Source of the DNA: Bradyrhizobium barranii subsp. barranii
Lineage (GTDB): Bacteria; Pseudomonadota; Alphaproteobacteria; Rhizobiales; Xanthobacteraceae
Assembly: GCF_017565645.3 (NCBI RefSeq)
Contig: NZ_CP086136.1
Location: 9,717,501 to 9,781,500 of the forward strand
Direction of reading: 5' to 3'
Length of the DNA stretch: 64,000 nucleotides
Of this stretch, positions 18,333 through 26,263 are shown piece by piece. The notes beneath the pieces are model-generated. The model did not search any database. It was not told the origin of the DNA and saw only the letters and a list, made by a program, of their open reading frames with translations. The number at the start of each line of letters is the position of its first letter. The first letter of the stretch is position 1. Both the position numbers and the translations under genes were made by a program.

Positions 18333-18377
18333 CCTGCGAAATTTGGGCTTGCGAAATTTGGACTTGCGAAACTTTGA
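18333..18377. repeat. three tandem 15-base repeats
   Basis: Three consecutive 15-base units (consensus CTTGCGAAATTTGGG) lie directly upstream of the GST start. The first two differ by two or three bases and the third is more diverged. They fall in the 5' untranslated or promoter region and could be a slippage product or protein-binding sites. Confidence 0.75.
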
Positions 18378-18391
18378 GGGAACCTAGTGAC

Positions 18392-18421
18392 CGGCTGCTG
18401 CCACCATGGTGGCAGCAGCCG
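18392..18421. promoter_or_regulatory. 30-base perfect palindrome, probable YafY-type operator
   Basis: A 30-base perfect palindrome centred at 18406.5, with core CTGCTGCCA-N6-TGGCAGCAG. The same arrangement (CTGCTGCCA-N6-TGTCAGCAG) occurs at 18690-18713 just upstream of the regulator gene. Shared half-sites at both ends of the divergent gap support binding by the YafY-type regulator at 18757. Confidence 0.7.
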
Positions 18422-18689
18422 TGATATCTTCTGCGAAACGGGCCCCCCGCCAGGCGCGGGCCATGACATGGCGGGCCAGCGCGTCCGCAGCCTGGTCAGC
18501 AAGCGTGCCATCACGCTTGCGAGAGCAAATCGGAGGTCGACGGCCATGAGATCGAGCGAAACGAGGCGGCCGAGCGCCCAGGCGGACCAGACCTGTGCCC
18601 GCAACATCGGAATCGCCGGGCCAAAATGGGTTGGAATGATCATGGACAAATCCTCTTCAGTCGATGTGTTGTCCCGGTATAGACACCCC

Positions 18690-18713
18690 CTGCTGCCAAC
18701 ATCCTGTCAGCAG
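18690..18713. promoter_or_regulatory. second operator-like inverted repeat
   Basis: CTGCTGCCA-N6-TGTCAGCAG, with 8 of 9 arm positions complementary, 44 bases before the regulator start at 18757. It matches the half-sites of the palindrome at 18392 and fits autoregulation of the regulator. Confidence 0.6.
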
Positions 18714-18756
18714 CAGCGCGCCATTTTCTGATCCGTCCCCCGATAAGAGAATTGCC

Positions 18757-19455
18757 ATGAGACGCGCCGACCGGCTGTTTCAGATCATCCAGGTGCTGAG
18801 GCGCACACGTAAGCCGCTGACCGCGGACGCGATCGCGGCCGAGCTCGAGACCTCGAAGCGCACCATCTATCGCGACATCGCAACCTTGATCGGCCAGCGC
18901 GTGCCGATCCGCGGCGAAGCCGGCATGGGCTACATCCTGGAGAAGGGTTTCGACCTGCCGCCCTTGATGCTGACACCCGACGAGATCGAGGCGGCGGTGC
19001 TGGGCGCGCAATGGGTCGCGGGCCATGCCGATTCCGCACTGGCACGCGCGGCCGAAGATTTGATGGCCAAGATCGCCGACACCGTGCCTGAGCGCTTGCG
19101 TCCCTTCGTGCTGGAGCCGGCAAGCCGCGCGCGGCCGAGCTGGAACAGGGAGCCGGACCGCCTCGACATGGCGCGCACGCGCACCCAGATCCACGAAGGC
19201 AAGAAGATCATGCTGCGCTATCGCGACGAGCAGGGCCGCCCCAGCGAGCGCATGATCTGGCCGATCTCGGTCGGCTATCTCGAAGCCGTGCGCCTGCTTG
19301 CGGCCTGGTGCGAGCTGCGCGGCGACTTCCGCAGCTTCCGCACCGACCGCGTCGTGGATGCGAACTATCTCGACGATAAATATCCGGAGCGGCGCGACGT
19401 GCTGCGCGCAAGATGGCGGCAGAGCCTAGTCTGGGGCCCGCCAAAGGACACGTGA
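18757..19455 (+). CDS. YafY/HTH_11-WYL family transcriptional regulator
   Basis: 232 residues. The N-terminal DeoR-type HTH (RADRLFQIIQVLRRTRKPLT...TSKRTIYRDIATL) is followed by a WYL-type sensing domain with IWPISVGYLEAVRLLAAWCE. The family usually ends with a WCX segment, which is short here. It is divergent from the GST at 17587 with two matching palindromes between them. It probably represses both genes until an unknown ligand binds. The ATG at 18757 follows AAGAGAA. Confidence 0.85.
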   Translation: MRRADRLFQIIQVLRRTRKPLTADAIAAELETSKRTIYRDIATLIGQRVPIRGEAGMGYILEKGFDLPPLMLTPDEIEAAVLGAQWVAGHADSALARAAEDLMAKIADTVPERLRPFVLEPASRARPSWNREPDRLDMARTRTQIHEGKKIMLRYRDEQGRPSERMIWPISVGYLEAVRLLAAWCELRGDFRSFRTDRVVDANYLDDKYPERRDVLRARWRQSLVWGPPKDT

Positions 19456-19460
19456 GCGCG

Positions 19461-19784
19461 ATGGAAGAGAATTCCCCCGTCGATCTGTCGAGCTGGTGCC
19501 AGAGCTGCGGCGCCTGCTGTGGCTATTCGGAGAACTGGCCGCGCTTCTCGATCGAGAGCGACGAGGAGCTTGCCGCAATCCCCGAGACGCTCGTCAACGC
19601 GCGCCAATCCGGCATGCGCTGCGAGGGCGATCGCTGTTCGGCCTTGCGGGGGGAGATCGGAAAGCAGACGGCCTGCGGCATTTACGAGGTCCGGCCGGAG
19701 GTGTGCCGCACCTGCATGCCGGGAGACGCCGAATGCGCGATGGCGCGGCGGAAATTCGGACTGCCGGTAATCGAGGTCGCTTAG
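19461..19784 (+). CDS. YkgJ-family cysteine cluster protein
   Basis: 107 residues with the metal-binding pattern WCQSCGACC (residues 12-20), then C-E-G-D-R-C and CGIYEVRPEVCRTCMPGDAEC. Seven or more cysteines point to zinc or iron-sulfur binding. An alternative start is GTG at 19452, which overlaps the upstream stop (GTGA) and would couple it to the YafY-type regulator. Function unknown. Confidence 0.8.
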   Translation: MEENSPVDLSSWCQSCGACCGYSENWPRFSIESDEELAAIPETLVNARQSGMRCEGDRCSALRGEIGKQTACGIYEVRPEVCRTCMPGDAECAMARRKFGLPVIEVA

Positions 19785-20194
19785 GCTGGAACGGCTACAG
19801 CTGGAACGGCCTCGCTGACCTCGTCGTCGAACCCGTCCTCAAGCGGTGCAAGCACCGAGAGCGGCTTGGTCGACAGCGTGATCGGCTTGCGGCCCCCCGA
19901 CAGCGACGGCGACGATTTGACCGTGCTTTCGCGCGACAGCGCGTAGAGCGTCGAGCCGACGCGGCCGCCATTGTCGATCAGGTCACGCTCGTTGCAGCTG
20001 GCTGCGATCGCGACCGCAAGCGAGTGCAGATGGCTGCGGCGATAGCAGAACAGCGCCAGCCTGGCGCGCGCGTCAGGGGAGACACTCTCAACCAGCCTCG
20101 GCAGGCCACTCTCGCTGGCGCGATACATCTCGCCAAGGAGCTCGTCGCGGACCGGGCAGAAATCGCTTTCATATGCGTCGCGGCTTGAAAACAT
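19781..20194 (-). CDS. hypothetical protein
   Basis: 137 residues. The N-terminal part (YESDFCPVRDELLGEMYRAS) and middle (DARARLALFCYRRSHLHSLA) are helical, and the C-terminus is acidic and proline-rich. The ATG at 20194 follows GAGGAGAACC, a strong ribosome site that rules out the longer frame to 20251. The stop overlaps the convergent YkgJ-type gene by 4 bases. Similar proteins occur in Bradyrhizobium; function unknown. Confidence 0.65.
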   Translation of the reverse strand: MFSSRDAYESDFCPVRDELLGEMYRASESGLPRLVESVSPDARARLALFCYRRSHLHSLAVAIAASCNERDLIDNGGRVGSTLYALSRESTVKSSPSLSGGRKPITLSTKPLSVLAPLEDGFDDEVSEAVPAVAVPA

Positions 20195-20340
20195 TGCGGT
20201 TCTCCTCGTTGCCGAAGATGCAGCGCAATTCTCTAATGAAAGGTTAACCACGCCGCCCGGTAGTCACCCGGGGTCCTTGCGCCCTGGTCGCGAATCGGAG
20301 GCGCCCTGGTGGGTTGAAAACGGGGTTGGCGACCGCCTGC

Positions 20341-20456
20341 GGCCATCCTTCGAGACGCCCGCCATTGGCGGGCTCCTCAGGATGAGGTCTGTTTCTGCTG
20401 AAAGATCCTAACCCCTCATGGTGAGGAGGCGCGAAGCGCCGTCTCGAACTATGCAG
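20341..20456. repeat. palindromic intergenic repeat
   Basis: Two related inverted segments, CCTTCGAGACG...CTCAGGATGAGG and CCTCATGGTGAGGAGGCGC...CGTCTCGAA. This sequence type (a CTCATCCTGAGGAGGC-like core) is a well-known dispersed element in Bradyrhizobium intergenic regions. Confidence 0.7.
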
Positions 20457-20487
20457 GCTCGGCAGCCACTCCGGCGAGCCGCCGGCC

Positions 20488-20889
20488 TCAGTTCGCCGCC
20501 ATGAAGATGGAAAGGCCAAAGCCGGTCAAATGATGCAGGGCCTGGTCGACGCCGATCAGGGTCCAGAACCAGGGATGCTGGAGGTCGACACCGAAATTGG
20601 CGGAGACAAACCCCTTGGCGCGGTCGATGGTGATGTGGATCGCGAAGTCGATGAACGCGACGAACCAGAATCGCGGCGCCACTATCAGGATCAGCGGCAG
20701 CGCAACCGCGAGGTGAATCAGGCAATGCACCAGAAGCGGCAAAGCCCAGCCGTGCTTCTGGTCCTTGCCGTGCGCCATCCAGGCGGTCTGGAGCACGAAA
20801 TCGGCGATGATGTGCTTGAAGGTGAGCAGCAACATCCAGCCAATGAGCGCTTCGACCGGAACCGCCGATGACATGGGTGGAAACGACAA
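20488..20889 (-). CDS. DUF3307 family membrane protein
   Basis: 133 residues with about four transmembrane helices (IGWMLLLTFKHIIADFVLQT, LPLLVHCLIHLAVALPLILIV, FWFVAFIDFAIHI, GVDQALHHLTGFGLSIFM). Conserved histidines and aspartates inside helices (KHIIADF, VHCLIHLA, DQALHHL) are the DUF3307 hallmark. It is an inner-membrane protein of unknown function and appears to be a single gene. Confidence 0.8.
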   Translation of the reverse strand: MSFPPMSSAVPVEALIGWMLLLTFKHIIADFVLQTAWMAHGKDQKHGWALPLLVHCLIHLAVALPLILIVAPRFWFVAFIDFAIHITIDRAKGFVSANFGVDLQHPWFWTLIGVDQALHHLTGFGLSIFMAAN

Positions 20890-21099
20890 GCTGACGCCCT
20901 CATTGACGTGACAAGAAAGATCGGAGCGTTAGCGCAACTTCTTTTTGGACCGGTCAAATCGCCGGGACGTGTGATTTATGACATCTCCCGCGACGGAATG
21001 CAGCCGGGGGGAACTGGAAAATCGCCAACTGTGGCTAACTGGTGATAGGATGACCAATCGCCGCGGCCAGATCGAGTAAGGTTACCTCCGGCTCGAATT

Positions 21100-21127
21100 T
21101 TGCATTCCGGCATCGGCGCGCTATCAT
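21100..21127 (+). promoter_or_regulatory. possible sigma-70 type promoter
   Basis: TTGCAT (21100-21105) and TATCAT (21122-21127) with a 16-base spacer, about 110 bases before the TAXI-family start. This is a weak, composition-based call. Confidence 0.3.
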
Positions 21128-21237
21128 TGTCGGCAGAGAATATCGTTCTTTTTTCAGACGTTTAGGAATTGCAGGGCGCCCGCCGCGATCGCATCCGCGA
21201 GCCGTCCGCCACTCAGGAATAGGGCCGGAGTGCTGCC

Positions 21238-22683
21238 ATGAGTACTGAAGGCCCAACCTCGTCACCGACCGAACCGCCGCCGCGGCGCCCCAAGGTGATC
21301 AAGACCAATCAGCAGCAGGTCTTTCTCTACGTCGTGCTGACCCTGCTGCTGTCGCTCGCCACCGTCTGGGGCGGCCGCGCCATGCTGCACAATTCGGAGA
21401 CGCTGACCTTTGCCGTCGGCACCCCCAACAGCGACGAGGCGCTGTTCGCCGCCAAGCTCGCCACTTTGCTGAAGAACAACGCCTCGCGCTTTCGGATCAA
21501 GATCGTCAACAACGCAGACAATGCCAAGGCGCTCGCACAGTTCGACCGCAAGCAGGCCGACCTCGCCGTCCTTCGCACCGACGCCAAGGTGCCGCTGCGG
21601 GCGCGCACGCTCGCGATCCTCGAGCACGATCTGGTGCTGCTGCTCGGTCCCGGCGGCAAGAAGATCAAGTCGCTCGCCGAGTTGAAGAAGAAGAAGGTTG
21701 CCGTCGTCGCCGAGAACGAATCCTCGCTTGCCTTCGTCCGTAGCATCCTCGACATCCCCGATGGCCCGGACGCCGCCAGGATCCAGATGGCGCCGCAGGG
21801 TGCAACGCTCGACAAGCTGTTTGCACCGGCGAGCGGCTTTGGCGCGGTGATCGCCATCGTCCATGCCTCCAGGGCAGTGCGGGATAAGGCCTATGAGCAG
21901 GTCGCCAAGCGCGGCGGCTTCACGCTGAACGCGATCGACGAGGCCAAGGCGCTCGCGCGCAAGATTCCCGGCATTTCCAGCGAAACGCTGACTGCGGGCA
22001 CGCTGTCTGCGTCGCCGGAAATTCCCGACGACGACCTCGACACGATCGGGCTCGAATGGCTGCTGGTCGCGCAATCAAGGATGTCGGCGAGCACGGCGGG
22101 CGAGCTCGCGCGCGTCGTCTATGAGAACAAATCCGCGCTCGGGCTCGACAACGGCTTCGCCAGCCGAATCGAGCCGGCCTCCGTCGAGAAGGATGCCTAC
22201 GTGATGGCGCATCAGGGGGCGGCCGACTACATCAACGACGACACCAAGTCGTTCATGGATAAGTACAGCGACCTGATGTATCTGGGCGCCGCCGCGCTCA
22301 GCGTGATCGGCTCGATCTTCGCCGCGATCTACGCCAAGATTACCCGCATCGCGCCGGAGAAGGCTGGCGAGCTTTCCACCGCCGTCCTCGACGTCGGCGA
22401 ACGCATCGAGCACGCCCATTCGCTGGACCAGCTCGAATGTCTCCAGGACGAGCTGGAGGGCATTCTGCGCGGCGCGGTCATAGGTCTCAGGGACGGCACG
22501 ATCAGTACCGACGGGCTCGACACCTTCAAGCTCGGCTACGAGTTCGTCCGCGACGAGATCGGCATGCGCCGCGACTATCTCAAACGCCACTGCGGCGAGG
22601 CCGACAAGGTCGCCCAGGATACGGCCCCTCCCCAGCAGGACGAGAGCAAGATCGTCGTGGTGAAGACAGCTCAGAGTGCCTGA
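21238..22683 (+). CDS. TAXI-family TRAP transporter solute-binding subunit, membrane-anchored
   Basis: 481 residues. After a basic proline-rich start, a hydrophobic helix (QQVFLYVVLTLLLSLATVWGG, about residues 26-46) anchors a periplasmic TAXI-type binding domain (LTFAVGTPNSDEALFAAKLA ... ADLAVLRTDAKVPLRARTLA). A second helix near residue 345 (LMYLGAAALSVIGSIFAAIY) precedes a helical cytoplasmic tail. The two-helix layout is unlike a free periplasmic TRAP receptor and suggests a signalling or sensor role rather than transport. No DctQ/M genes are nearby. Confidence 0.75.
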   Translation: MSTEGPTSSPTEPPPRRPKVIKTNQQQVFLYVVLTLLLSLATVWGGRAMLHNSETLTFAVGTPNSDEALFAAKLATLLKNNASRFRIKIVNNADNAKALAQFDRKQADLAVLRTDAKVPLRARTLAILEHDLVLLLGPGGKKIKSLAELKKKKVAVVAENESSLAFVRSILDIPDGPDAARIQMAPQGATLDKLFAPASGFGAVIAIVHASRAVRDKAYEQVAKRGGFTLNAIDEAKALARKIPGISSETLTAGTLSASPEIPDDDLDTIGLEWLLVAQSRMSASTAGELARVVYENKSALGLDNGFASRIEPASVEKDAYVMAHQGAADYINDDTKSFMDKYSDLMYLGAAALSVIGSIFAAIYAKITRIAPEKAGELSTAVLDVGERIEHAHSLDQLECLQDELEGILRGAVIGLRDGTISTDGLDTFKLGYEFVRDEIGMRRDYLKRHCGEADKVAQDTAPPQQDESKIVVVKTAQSA

Positions 22684-22797
22684 CCTATCGATTTGACGGG
22701 TCTCGCAGCGGCGCCTTGCCGCGAATCCTCCGGCCGAATCCGGGAACCGCCCCCCATCCACAACCGTTTGCTCCCGGATACAACCGGAGCACGCGCC

Positions 22798-23016
22798 ATG
22801 CGTACACTCCTCGTCATCATCCTTCTGGGCATGCAGGTGGCGGCTGGATATTTCGCCTGTTCCGCAATGACGATCGAGGGCGAGCCGATCCCGACGGAAG
22901 GCTATGTGGCGTTGGCGCTGGGAGCGGGTTTCGCCATCGTCGTCGGCATCGGCCTGATGATGCTGCTTTTTTTCAGCAGCCGCCGCGGCTACGACGAGCC
23001 GCCACATTTCAGGTAG
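22798..23016 (+). CDS. small two-helix membrane protein
   Basis: 72 residues with two predicted transmembrane helices (LLVIILLGMQVAAGYFACSA and VALALGAGFAIVVGIGLMML) and a short charged tail (SRRGYDEPPHF). The ATG at 22798 follows a CGGAGCACG-like site. Function unknown. Confidence 0.6.
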   Translation: MRTLLVIILLGMQVAAGYFACSAMTIEGEPIPTEGYVALALGAGFAIVVGIGLMMLLFFSSRRGYDEPPHFR

Positions 23017-23174
23017 CGCCCCGGATCCCCACGGCACCGGGCTTGCCGCATGCCTGTCGGACGATGCTGCGGGCAGCCCCCTGCCCGTCGTTGACGGCTC
23101 CTGCCCGGGCGGGCACTTTGGCGGCGGCGTCCCAGCCGGGACCGCAAGAGACACGATCGAGCCCGCCTTCCCGC

Positions 23175-24284
23175 ATGTCCAAGCCGCTGATCCCCGCACT
23201 GGCCCAGTTCGTGGCCGCCACGGCCGGCCGCAACATGACCAAGGCGGCCTATGTGGCGGTCGGGCTCGGCGTGCTCAGCATGGTGCTGCTGACGGTCAAC
23301 CCGGCCTATGAGACGGCTCACCGCTGGGTCGACGCCCTGCTATGGGCCTGCCTCGTCTATTTCGTGTTCGAATGGGTGGTCCGGCTGCGCCACATGGCGC
23401 AAACGGGGCGCCTGTCGCTCTACATGACCTCCTCTGCCGGAGTGGTCGATGCTCTGGGCGCGCTGGCGGTGCCGGCCGCGCTCCTGATCGGCATCGAGCC
23501 GAAGACGGCGTGGCTGCTCAGCGTGCTCTGGGTGTTGAAGGTGGTGCCGGGCATTCCGGGCCTGCGGCAGCTGCGCCGGGTGCTGGTGCTGGAATCGGGC
23601 CCGCTGGTCAGCGTGCTCGTGATCTTCCTGATGGTGGTGTTCCTCGCTTCCGTCGCCGAATATTTCCTGGAGCGGGACGTGCAGCCGCAGACTTTCGGCA
23701 GCGTCCCCGCCGCGCTGTGGTGGGCTGTCGTCACGCTGACGACGACGGGCTATGGCGACGTCGTGCCGGTGACGCCGCTCGGGCGCATCGTGGCGGCCAT
23801 GGTGATGATCTCCGGCCTCGGCGTGTTCGGGCTGTGGACTGGTATTCTGGCGACCGGCTTTGCCGCCGAGACCCGGCGCGACAATTTCCTCAAGACCTGG
23901 GAATCCGTCAGCAAGGTGCCGTTCTTCGCAGCGCTCGGCCCTGCTGCCATCGCCGACGTCACCCACATGCTGCGCACCATGGAGCTGCCGGCGCGCACCA
24001 TGATCATCCGCAAGGGCACGCAGGGCGACTGCATGTATTTCATCGCCGCCGGCGAGGTCGAGGTCGACCTGCCCGGCAAGAAGGTCCAGCTCGGCGAGGG
24101 CGCGTTCTTCGGCGAGATGGCGCTGCTCGGCAACAACAAGCGCGGCGCCAATGTCTCGACCACGAAGGTGTCGCGGCTGCTGGTGCTCGACCTCGTCGAC
24201 TTCCGCGTGCTGATGGCGCGGCACCCCGATCTCGCCGAGACCATCGATGCGGAAGCCAAGCGCCGCACACTCGAGAACAAATAA
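23175..24284 (+). CDS. cyclic nucleotide-gated potassium channel, MloK1-like
   Basis: 369 residues. Six transmembrane segments (S1-S6) enclose the pore loop VTLTTTGYGDVVPV, whose TTGYGD (about residues 189-194) is a K+ selectivity filter. A C-terminal cyclic-nucleotide-binding domain follows (GDCMYFIAAGEVEV, FGEMALLGNNKRGANVS), with the Arg-Gly position of the phosphate-binding cassette read as GANV. Length and direct S6-to-CNBD connection match MloK1 of Mesorhizobium (355 residues). S4 carries few basic residues, so the channel is probably ligand- rather than voltage-gated. Confidence 0.88.
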   Translation: MSKPLIPALAQFVAATAGRNMTKAAYVAVGLGVLSMVLLTVNPAYETAHRWVDALLWACLVYFVFEWVVRLRHMAQTGRLSLYMTSSAGVVDALGALAVPAALLIGIEPKTAWLLSVLWVLKVVPGIPGLRQLRRVLVLESGPLVSVLVIFLMVVFLASVAEYFLERDVQPQTFGSVPAALWWAVVTLTTTGYGDVVPVTPLGRIVAAMVMISGLGVFGLWTGILATGFAAETRRDNFLKTWESVSKVPFFAALGPAAIADVTHMLRTMELPARTMIIRKGTQGDCMYFIAAGEVEVDLPGKKVQLGEGAFFGEMALLGNNKRGANVSTTKVSRLLVLDLVDFRVLMARHPDLAETIDAEAKRRTLENK

Positions 24285-24296
24285 ATGGAGACAAGA

Positions 24297-25082
24297 ATGT
24301 CGGACACAGCCGACGCAGCCTCAGGCCCCGTGCTCGAACGTGACGGCGCACGCGCCACCATCCGCCTCAACCGGCCCAAACATCTCAACCGGCTCCAGGC
24401 CGAGGATCTCGGCGAGCTGGTCAGACTTTTCGACCGGATCGAGGCCGATCCTGATATCCGCGTGCTGGTGCTGACCGGCACGGGGCGGGCCTTCTCGGCG
24501 GGCTATGACCTCAACTCGGTTGCCGAGCGCGCGGTCAGCGCCAACGAGCAGCAGAGCGCGGGCTCGGCGTTCGAGGTCGTCGTCAACCGGCTGGAGGATC
24601 TCGGCGTGCCGACGATCTGCCGGCTCAATGGCGGCGTCTATGGCGGCTCGACCGACCTCGCGCTCGCCTGCGATTTCCGCATCGGCGTCGACACCGCCGA
24701 GATGTTCATGCCGGCGGCACGGCTCGGGCTGCATTACTACAGAAACGGCATCAAGCGTTACGTGACGCGGCTCGGCGTCGACAATGCGAAAAAGCTGTTC
24801 CTCACCGCGCAGAAGATCAGCGCGCCGGAGATGCTACGCATCGGGTATCTCACCGCCATGGTGCCGGTGGAATTCCTGGACGAGGAGGTCGACAAGCCCG
24901 CCACGGTTCTCGCCGGCAACGCGCCGCAGGCGATGGCCGGCATGAAGCGCGCCATCAACGAATTCGCCCGTGGCGAATTGGACGAAGCGGCCGCCGATCA
25001 GCGCCACCGCGACAGCATGCGCGGCGACGAGATCAAGGAGGGTATCAAGGCGTTCGCGGAAAAACGGCCGCCAAAATTTTGA
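24297..25082 (+). CDS. enoyl-CoA hydratase/isomerase family protein
   Basis: 261 residues, crotonase fold. GTGRAFSAGYDLNSV and RLNGGVYGGSTDLALACDF are the two oxyanion-hole motifs. The usual catalytic Glu pair is only partly present (MFMPAARLGLHYY), so the reaction may not be classical hydration. I prefer the ATG at 24297 because GGAGACAAG lies upstream; ATG 24285 is possible. It starts 12 bases after the channel stop and may be co-transcribed with it. Confidence 0.82.
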   Translation: MSDTADAASGPVLERDGARATIRLNRPKHLNRLQAEDLGELVRLFDRIEADPDIRVLVLTGTGRAFSAGYDLNSVAERAVSANEQQSAGSAFEVVVNRLEDLGVPTICRLNGGVYGGSTDLALACDFRIGVDTAEMFMPAARLGLHYYRNGIKRYVTRLGVDNAKKLFLTAQKISAPEMLRIGYLTAMVPVEFLDEEVDKPATVLAGNAPQAMAGMKRAINEFARGELDEAAADQRHRDSMRGDEIKEGIKAFAEKRPPKF

Positions 25083-25505
25083 TCACGCCCGCTGCGACCG
25101 CATCGCGCGCACCTGAGTGAGCTTGGGATCGCGGACGAGCGCCTGGTAGCGTTTGCTGTCGGCGGCGTAAATCGCGATCCGGCCCTCACTGTCGGCATGA
25201 ACGCCCCAGCCGAAGCGCTTGCCCAGGCTCGACGCCCTCATGCACGCCTGCCCCCGGGAGAAGAACGCTTCACGGGCCGCGCGCTTCTCCGTCTTCGTCG
25301 CCGTCACATCCAGCTCGCGTCCCGGCGCAGACGTCGCGAAGATCACGTCGTCGGACGTGTGCTTGTAGGGTGCCTTGGCGATCATCTCGTACTGCAGGCA
25401 CGCCACCGTCGGCTTTCCCGCGCGCAGCGGCGGCTCCTCGCCAGTATGCGCGGGACAGTCTTCAGCCACCCGGATGAAGGTGTTGAAGCAGTTGGTCGTG
25501 TGCAT
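25083..25505 (-). CDS. DUF6157-like hypothetical protein
   Basis: 140 residues starting MHTTNCFNTFIRVAEDCP, with VACLQYEMIAKAPYKHTSDD and a C-terminal RASSLGKRFGWGVHADSEG. This matches my memory of DUF6157, a small cytosolic family. The start is placed at ATG 25505, the family-like N-terminus; ATG 25517 is an alternative. It lies directly downstream of the GST gene and could share its transcript. Confidence 0.6.
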   Translation of the reverse strand: MHTTNCFNTFIRVAEDCPAHTGEEPPLRAGKPTVACLQYEMIAKAPYKHTSDDVIFATSAPGRELDVTATKTEKRAAREAFFSRGQACMRASSLGKRFGWGVHADSEGRIAIYAADSKRYQALVRDPKLTQVRAMRSQRA

Positions 25506-25534
25506 CGACTTTGTCATCTCCAACCCTGGATCAT

Positions 25535-26179
25535 TCAACCACCTGCAGCCGCGGCATGCTGCGCCGCCATCTCATCATCGGCGGCATTGATCCGCTGGAA
25601 CGCAGGCCGGGACGTCATCCGTTCGGCATAACGAACGAATACATCTTTTTTCGGCACGATGCCGAACATCATCGTCCAGCTGAATGCGACACCCCACAAC
25701 ACATCCGCCGCCGTCATGCGCTCGCCGAGCAGATACGGGCCCTTCGACAGTTGCGCCTCGAGCGCGCCCAGCATAGTGTCGTAATCGGCATAGGGTGACT
25801 GCATGATCGGTGCCGGCTCGCGCTGCATGAACTTGTCGATCAGGGCCGGCTCGAACGATGCGCCGTAATAGGCGATCCAGCGCAGGCAGGGACCGCGCAG
25901 CGGATCGTTCAACGCGGGCGTCAGCCCCGCCTGCGGAAACAGATCGGCGAGATAGATGGTGATTGCGACCTGCTCGGTCACCAGCGCCTCGCCGTGGCGG
26001 ACCGCCGGCACCTTGCCGAGCGGATTGATGGCGAGATAGGCGCCCTGGCGCTGCTCGCCAGCCTTCATGTTGAGGACATGGAGATCGTAGGGCGCGCCCA
26101 GCTCCTCCAGCAGCACCCGCGTGCCCGTGGCGCGGCTTTGCGGTGAATAATACAGGGTGATGCGGTTTTGATCGGTCAT
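25535..26179 (-). CDS. glutathione S-transferase family protein
   Basis: 214 residues. The N-terminal thioredoxin-like domain (ITLYYSPQSRATGTRVLLEE) has NPLGKVPAV, and the Q-V-A-I-T-I-Y segment stands at the glutathione site. A helical domain follows with ERMTAADVLWGVAFSWTM. The start is ATG 26179 after GGAGACC. It is divergent from a YafY-type regulator at 26264; the 31-base operator-like repeat lies between them. Confidence 0.85.
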   Translation of the reverse strand: MTDQNRITLYYSPQSRATGTRVLLEELGAPYDLHVLNMKAGEQRQGAYLAINPLGKVPAVRHGEALVTEQVAITIYLADLFPQAGLTPALNDPLRGPCLRWIAYYGASFEPALIDKFMQREPAPIMQSPYADYDTMLGALEAQLSKGPYLLGERMTAADVLWGVAFSWTMMFGIVPKKDVFVRYAERMTSRPAFQRINAADDEMAAQHAAAAGG

Positions 26180-26222
26180 AACAGGTCTCCATCTGGCCGG
26201 CTGGCGATGGCGCTTGTAGCGG

Positions 26223-26253
26223 ACCATACCTGACATCCTGTGTCAGGTATGGT
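26223..26253. promoter_or_regulatory. 31-base inverted repeat, probable YafY-type operator
   Basis: Perfectly complementary 13-base arms (ACCATACCTGACA / TGTCAGGTATGGT) with a 5-base spacer, centred between the divergent GST and YafY-type genes. The ACATCCTGT middle also occurs at 18699-18707 in the other GST/YafY module. It probably controls both divergent genes. Confidence 0.75.
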
Positions 26254-26263
26254 TTAAGGGATC

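Noticed and set aside
18333..18377. CRISPR-like array
   Set aside because: Three adjacent 15-base units without spacers; not CRISPR.
18425..18643. Possible small minus-strand gene (ATG at 18643, starting MIIPTHFGPAIPMLRAQ) between the two operators
   Set aside because: It has an AGAGGA site, but the frame runs through the palindrome and tandem repeats into the GST gene out of frame, so I cannot define an end. Kept as a doubt, not a call.
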